From assembly GCA_015490475.1 (NCBI GenBank), contig WFXT01000181.1:1-10657 (forward strand): a stretch of DNA of 10,657 nucleotides, given 5' to 3'. Source of the DNA: Bacteroidota bacterium. GTDB taxonomy: Bacteria; Bacteroidota; Bacteroidia; JAADEI01. Positions 7,873 to 10,657 of this stretch are shown here, one piece after another. Each line of letters begins with the position of its first letter. Within the stretch, counting starts at the first letter, position 1. The notes below the pieces were generated by a model that was given only the letters and a program-made list of their open reading frames with translations, had not been told where the DNA came from and ran no database searches. Position numbers and translations under genes: made by a program.

Positions 7873-8583
7873 TTACTCTTTATCCTTTGTATCATCCGGT
7901 ATCTTACGCAGAGTAACAACCTCGTCAATGATGCCATACTCCTTGGCTTCATCTGCCCTCATCCAATAATCTCTGTCTGCGTCTTTTTCAATCTTTTCAT
8001 AAGGTTGCCCTGTATGTTGCGACAATATTTCAAATAGTTCTTTCTTAAGACGCAGTATTTCTCTTGCAACTATGTCTATATCTGACGCTTGTCCCTGTAC
8101 TCCTCCCAGTGGCTGATGAATCATAACTCTTGTGTGTGGCAATGCAGAACGTTTTCCTTTTGCTCCAGCAGCAAGAATTATCGCAGCCATACTGGCAGCC
8201 ATACCAGTGCAAATTGTTGCCACATCAGGCTTTATGTATTGCATAGTATCATAAATTCCTAATCCTGCATATACCACGCCTCCGGGACTATTGATATACA
8301 TGAATATATCTCGTGTCGGATCTGTGGATTCCAAAAACAACAGTTGGGCTTGAATAACATTGGCAACAAAGTCATTTATAGGGTCACCCAAAAATATAAT
8401 TCTATCCATCATCAACCGAGAGAAAACGTCCATAACTGCTACGTTCAATGGACGCTCCTCAATGATATACGGAGTCAATGCTTTAACAGAAGACGTAATA
8501 TACTGTTCAAGATAGATACTTGTTATGCCAGTGAATGACCTTGCAAACTTTAAAAATTCCTTGCCTGCTTTGTCGTCAGCCAT
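7873..8583 (-). CDS. clpP: ATP-dependent Clp protease proteolytic subunit ClpP
   Basis: ClpP forms the double-heptamer serine protease chamber that degrades polypeptides delivered by ClpX. The catalytic triad is S131 (GMAASMA), H156 (MIHQP) and D205 (DRDYWM). The oxyanion and strand region INSPGG is at 97-102. At 236 residues it is longer than the roughly 200-residue proteobacterial enzyme because of an N-terminal extension of about 35 residues before TPYIIEER. That extension, with MDVFSRLMMDRIIFLG and AQLLFLES, is characteristic of Bacteroidota ClpP and is the best taxonomic marker here. The extension may be a propeptide removed on maturation (inference from the family). The start is 6 nt after the tig stop, so translation is probably coupled. 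Confidence 0.98.
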   Translation of the reverse strand: MADDKAGKEFLKFARSFTGITSIYLEQYITSSVKALTPYIIEERPLNVAVMDVFSRLMMDRIIFLGDPINDFVANVIQAQLLFLESTDPTRDIFMYINSPGGVVYAGLGIYDTMQYIKPDVATICTGMAASMAAIILAAGAKGKRSALPHTRVMIHQPLGGVQGQASDIDIVAREILRLKKELFEILSQHTGQPYEKIEKDADRDYWMRADEAKEYGIIDEVVTLRKIPDDTKDKE

Positions 8584-8589
8584 TTTTCC

Positions 8590-9969
8590 TTATTTTACAA
8601 ACTCTTCTATCGGGACCGGTTTCTTTTGAAGCCACCCCTTCTCCAGTAAAGTGTTGACTATCTTTTCAAGAAGAACCCGTTCAACCCACAGGTCTTCCCT
8701 TTCCAATCCCCTTTCTATAAAGGTCTTTGCAATTTCCTTATATTCATTCTTTTTCTCGTCATCTAACTCCTCATATTCACCCACAGCCAACCTATCATGA
8801 AGATACTTAGCCAATGCTTCAATAACATCATCTGCACTAACCTTAATATTGAATTTGTCAAGAATAGCATTTATCAGCAAATCTGTAATTAACCTGTCTT
8901 TTAATCTATCCGCTTCAACACTTATTTCTTCTTCAGTAACCTGTTCTTTCTCCTTTTTCAAATTTCTTTCCGCCAATGCTTTCAAATATTCCTCTGGAAC
9001 TGGTATTTCTATCTCTCTCCTCAATTTATCCAGAAGTTCGGTAATTGCCCTTCTATAGGCTATATGAACCATATTTTCTTTGAACTGTTTTTTCAACAGC
9101 TCTCTTGCCTCCTTTTCATCCTTGGCTTTTGCTGCATACTTAGGGATTAATACCTTCTCTTTTATAGCCTCAAGGTCCATCTTCAATGGCTTAAATGCCT
9201 GCATTTCTTCCAATACCACCTTTACATTTGCTAAATCCCTATTATCATCTATCAACTTCATAAGTTGTCTATCTTCTATATCTTTTGCGACATCATAAGC
9301 CCTCTCCCAAAATTTGTCTTTTTCAATAAGTATATCTTCCCCTATTGTAGCTTCAACAGGCTCTCCTTTACTTTCTACGAGCTTTTTAATGAAGTCCTCT
9401 GTCATTTCATCCCTAGCTACCCAGACAGGAACCTCCAACTTATCAAGCAATATCCTCAAATCAAAATGGCTAGCTTCACTCGGGTCATCGGTTTCAACAT
9501 ATTCTCCCTCCCTCATTGAAACTTCCTCAAGATACTCATCAACATACTGGTCAGAAACCTCAATATCAGGGAAAGATGCAGGCTCGCTAATAGAATCCGG
9601 TAATTCTATCTTAGGTTTTGTCCCTATTAAAAATACTACCTCTGCTGGTCCTCCCTTTTCCCATTTAATCTCGCCAATCCGAGCCTCTTTAATCACAGGT
9701 TCTCCGGCAAGTGAATTTTTCTTTTCGTCAAGAGATTTCTTTAACTCTTCTTCAACTATTTGCCACACAGTATCATAGAGAAATTGCTCCCCCACCAATT
9801 TCTTAGCGACATGAATAGGGACATGTCCTGGCCTAAAACCCGGAATCCTTAATCTTCTCTTAATCTTCTTTAATTCTTGATTTCCCTTCTCCAAGTAATC
9901 TTCCGGCGAAATCACAAATTTTAACTCGTAAGAGTATCCGTCATCAAGGACAACTTCTTGTTTTTCCAT
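8590..9969 (-). CDS. tig: Trigger factor, ribosome-associated chaperone
   Basis: Trigger factor binds the ribosome exit tunnel through its N-terminal domain and shields nascent chains. The ribosome-docking signature is clear at 44-51 (GFRPGHVP) in a normal N-terminal domain (about 1-120). The C-terminal part from about 260 is helical and highly charged, as expected for the chaperone arms, and the total of 459 residues is normal. The middle region (about 150-245) should hold an FKBP-type prolyl isomerase, but I see none of its usual motifs (no G-D-x-V-x-I-D-F or I-P-G-F-E block). Bacteroidota trigger factors are generally divergent there, so isomerase activity is doubtful. The ATG is 17 nt after the mature tRNA-Leu end, no Shine-Dalgarno is visible, and clpP follows after 6 nt. 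Confidence 0.95.
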   Translation of the reverse strand: MEKQEVVLDDGYSYELKFVISPEDYLEKGNQELKKIKRRLRIPGFRPGHVPIHVAKKLVGEQFLYDTVWQIVEEELKKSLDEKKNSLAGEPVIKEARIGEIKWEKGGPAEVVFLIGTKPKIELPDSISEPASFPDIEVSDQYVDEYLEEVSMREGEYVETDDPSEASHFDLRILLDKLEVPVWVARDEMTEDFIKKLVESKGEPVEATIGEDILIEKDKFWERAYDVAKDIEDRQLMKLIDDNRDLANVKVVLEEMQAFKPLKMDLEAIKEKVLIPKYAAKAKDEKEARELLKKQFKENMVHIAYRRAITELLDKLRREIEIPVPEEYLKALAERNLKKEKEQVTEEEISVEADRLKDRLITDLLINAILDKFNIKVSADDVIEALAKYLHDRLAVGEYEELDDEKKNEYKEIAKTFIERGLEREDLWVERVLLEKIVNTLLEKGWLQKKPVPIEEFVK

Positions 9970-9986
9970 TTACACAGCATATTTGT

Positions 9987-10076
9987 TGTGCGGATGGCGG
10001 GAGTCGAACCCGCACGCCCCTTTCGGGGCACAGGGACCTAAACCCTGCGCGTCTGCCAGTTCCGCCACATCCGCAC
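9987..10076 (-). tRNA. tRNA-Leu (anticodon UAG)
   Basis: The minus strand folds into a complete type II tRNA. The 7-bp acceptor stem is GTGCGGA/TCCGCAC with discriminator A at 9987. The D arm holds GGAACTGGCAGACGC. The anticodon stem is CAGGG/CCCTG with loop TTTAGGT, so the anticodon TAG lies at 10040-10038 and reads CUA-type leucine codons. The long variable arm GCCCC-GAAA-GGGGC and T arm GCGGG-TTCGACT-CCCGC complete it. The 3' CCA is not encoded; the next bases are ACA. It lies between the HU terminator and tig, 17 nt before the tig start. Confidence 0.97.
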
Positions 10077-10103
10077 GAACCCTATTTTCAAACAATTCAA
10101 CTA

Positions 10104-10111
10104 CAAAATTA
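10104..10111 (-). promoter_or_regulatory. Candidate -7 element for the tRNA-Leu/tig/clpPX transcript
   Basis: The minus strand reads TAATTTTG, an exact TAnnTTTG match, in the short gap between the HU terminator and the tRNA. Transcription would begin near 10098, leaving a 5' leader of about 22 nt for RNase P to remove. The -33 region is only a T-run (10132-10127) shared with the terminator U-tract. The position makes it the natural promoter for the whole downstream unit. Confidence 0.5.
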
Positions 10112-10120
10112 TGTTCCCTT

Positions 10121-10150
10121 CAAAATAAAAAAGGGCACCCGCAGGTGCCC
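10121..10150 (-). terminator. Rho-independent terminator of the HU gene
   Basis: The minus strand has a 7-bp stem GGGCACC/GGTGCCC (10150-10144 with 10139-10133), a 4-nt loop, and then TTTTTTATTTTG. It is the only clear intrinsic terminator in the window. It begins 47 nt after the HU stop codon and separates HU from the tRNA-Leu/tig transcript. Confidence 0.88.
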
Positions 10151-10196
10151 CTCACTCCGATTGTTTTTGTTAATATTTATATAGCGTAGCGAAATC

Positions 10197-10472
10197 TTAC
10201 TTATTCACAAGGTCGGTCAATTGTTTTCCAGCCCTAAAGCGAACAACCTTGCGTGCCGGGATTTCAATCACTTCGCCCGTACGCGGATTGCGCCCCTTAC
10301 GAGCCTTTCGGGTGGTCACATAAAATGAACCGAACCCTACGAGTTGAACCTTGCCGTCCCAGTTGAGGACGTCGGCAATCACATTAAAGGTGGCATCAAC
10401 CACCTTCTTAACAGTAGCCTTAGGAACCTCCGTCCTCTTGCTCACCTCATTGATGAGTTCCGTCTTATTCAT
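10197..10472 (-). CDS. hup: HU/IHF family nucleoid-associated DNA-binding protein
   Basis: The 91-residue protein matches the HU family over its full length. HU dimers bend and compact DNA without strong sequence preference. The N-terminal helices run from about residue 3 to 37. The family signature follows from G46 (GFGSFYVTTRKARKGRNP), and the DNA-intercalating P63 sits in RNPRTG (61-66) at the tip of the beta arm. HU and IHF subunits cannot be separated reliably in this phylum; annotators often call such genes IHF-beta-like. Codon use differs from the neighbours: lysine is AAG in 10 of 11 cases and arginine is mostly CGN, whereas tig and clpX use many AGA/AGG codons. High expression is the simplest explanation. 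It is a single-gene unit with its own promoter candidate and terminator. Confidence 0.96.
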   Translation of the reverse strand: MNKTELINEVSKRTEVPKATVKKVVDATFNVIADVLNWDGKVQLVGFGSFYVTTRKARKGRNPRTGEVIEIPARKVVRFRAGKQLTDLVNK

Positions 10473-10503
10473 GGCGTTTGGATTTTATACTGCTAAGATA
10501 AGT

Positions 10504-10532
10504 CAAATTAAATTAACGGATAGGGACACCAA
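10504..10532 (-). promoter_or_regulatory. Candidate promoter of the HU gene
   Basis: On the minus strand TTG (10532-10530) is followed after 19 nt by TAATTTG (10510-10504), a one-base-shorter version of TAnnTTTG. Transcription would begin near 10497, about 25 nt before the ATG at 10472. This geometry resembles the amidase promoter candidate. A second TTTG-containing box lies further upstream (CATATTTG, 10599-10592), so the true start is uncertain. Confidence 0.4.
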
Positions 10533-10545
10533 CAGACCCATAGTA

Positions 10546-10598
10546 ATATTTGTCATATTTTTCTTTTGCCTGCAAAAAGCAACGAAAACGACAAATAT
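10546..10598. repeat. 9-bp inverted repeat upstream of the HU gene
   Basis: ATATTTGTC (10546-10554) recurs inverted as GACAAATAT (10590-10598) with 35 nt between the arms. It could be an operator pair, or two opposed TTTG-type promoter elements. In A+T-rich intergenic DNA a chance origin is also possible. The rest of 10473-10657 holds no gene I can support. An ATG at 10596 on the plus strand stays open to the window edge, but its 20 residues are unrecognisable. Confidence 0.3.
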
Positions 10599-10657
10599 GC
10601 TTTTATCACAAGTATCAATACCCTTTGTCAAAAAGTGTTCTTCGCCGATATGCTTGC

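Noticed and set aside
9314..9778. 154-codon plus-strand reading frame opposite tig
   Set aside because: It is serine-rich low-complexity translation antisense to the charged tig coding sequence, with no family resemblance.
10596..10657. Possible start of a plus-strand gene running off the right edge (ATG at 10596)
   Set aside because: Only about 20 codons are present and the translation is unrecognisable.
1..10657. Search for insertion sequences, phage genes, CRISPR arrays, toxin-antitoxin pairs or defence genes
   Set aside because: No transposase, integrase, regularly spaced repeats or accessory cluster were seen; the genes are conserved housekeeping genes or ordinary envelope genes.

Overview
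The window comes from the chromosome of a Bacteroidota bacterium with an A+T-rich genome. Three things point to the phylum. ClpP has the long N-terminal extension and TPYIIEER / MDVFSRLMMDRIIFLG blocks of Bacteroidota ClpP. The start of the secreted amidase resembles proteins common in that phylum. Several intergenic regions carry TAnnTTTG boxes, the -7 element of Bacteroidota sigma factors, while starts show no convincing Shine-Dalgarno sequences. I cannot name a genus. No mobile element, CRISPR array or phage gene is visible.

Layout, left to right. Positions 1-2652 (minus) hold the first 884 codons of a large secreted peptidoglycan hydrolase that runs off the left edge. It has a signal peptide, lysozyme-like domain, PGRP/AmpD-type zinc amidase, CUB, FnIII, second CUB, proline linker and the start of a golvesin/xanthan-lyase-like module. 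A 125-bp divergent intergenic region separates it from a DoxX-family membrane protein (2778-3209, plus). That gene ends in a 4-bp stop-to-stop overlap with a secreted GWxTD-domain protein (3206-4315, minus, GTG start). The minus strand continues upstream with sucB (E2 of 2-oxoglutarate dehydrogenase), a class IV PLP aminotransferase, clpX, clpP, tig (trigger factor), tRNA-Leu(UAG), and finally a separate HU-family gene with its own terminator.

In transcription order, HU (10472-10197) ends at a strong hairpin/U-tract terminator. A TAATTTTG box then appears to start a transcript carrying tRNA-Leu, tig, clpP, clpX and the aminotransferase. Gaps are 17, 6, 14 and 14 nt, so these probably form one operon for nascent-chain folding (trigger factor) and ATP-dependent proteolysis (ClpXP). 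A 70-nt gap with another TAnnTTTG box precedes sucB, and the GWxTD gene follows 48 nt later. sucB and GWxTD may therefore be a separate unit or a read-through extension.

Most of the window is conserved housekeeping sequence and I do not see a clearly new system. The most notable points are the tRNA acting as the immediate leader of the tig mRNA, the multi-domain wall hydrolase with two potential catalytic domains, the divergent middle domain of trigger factor, and the different codon use of the HU gene.
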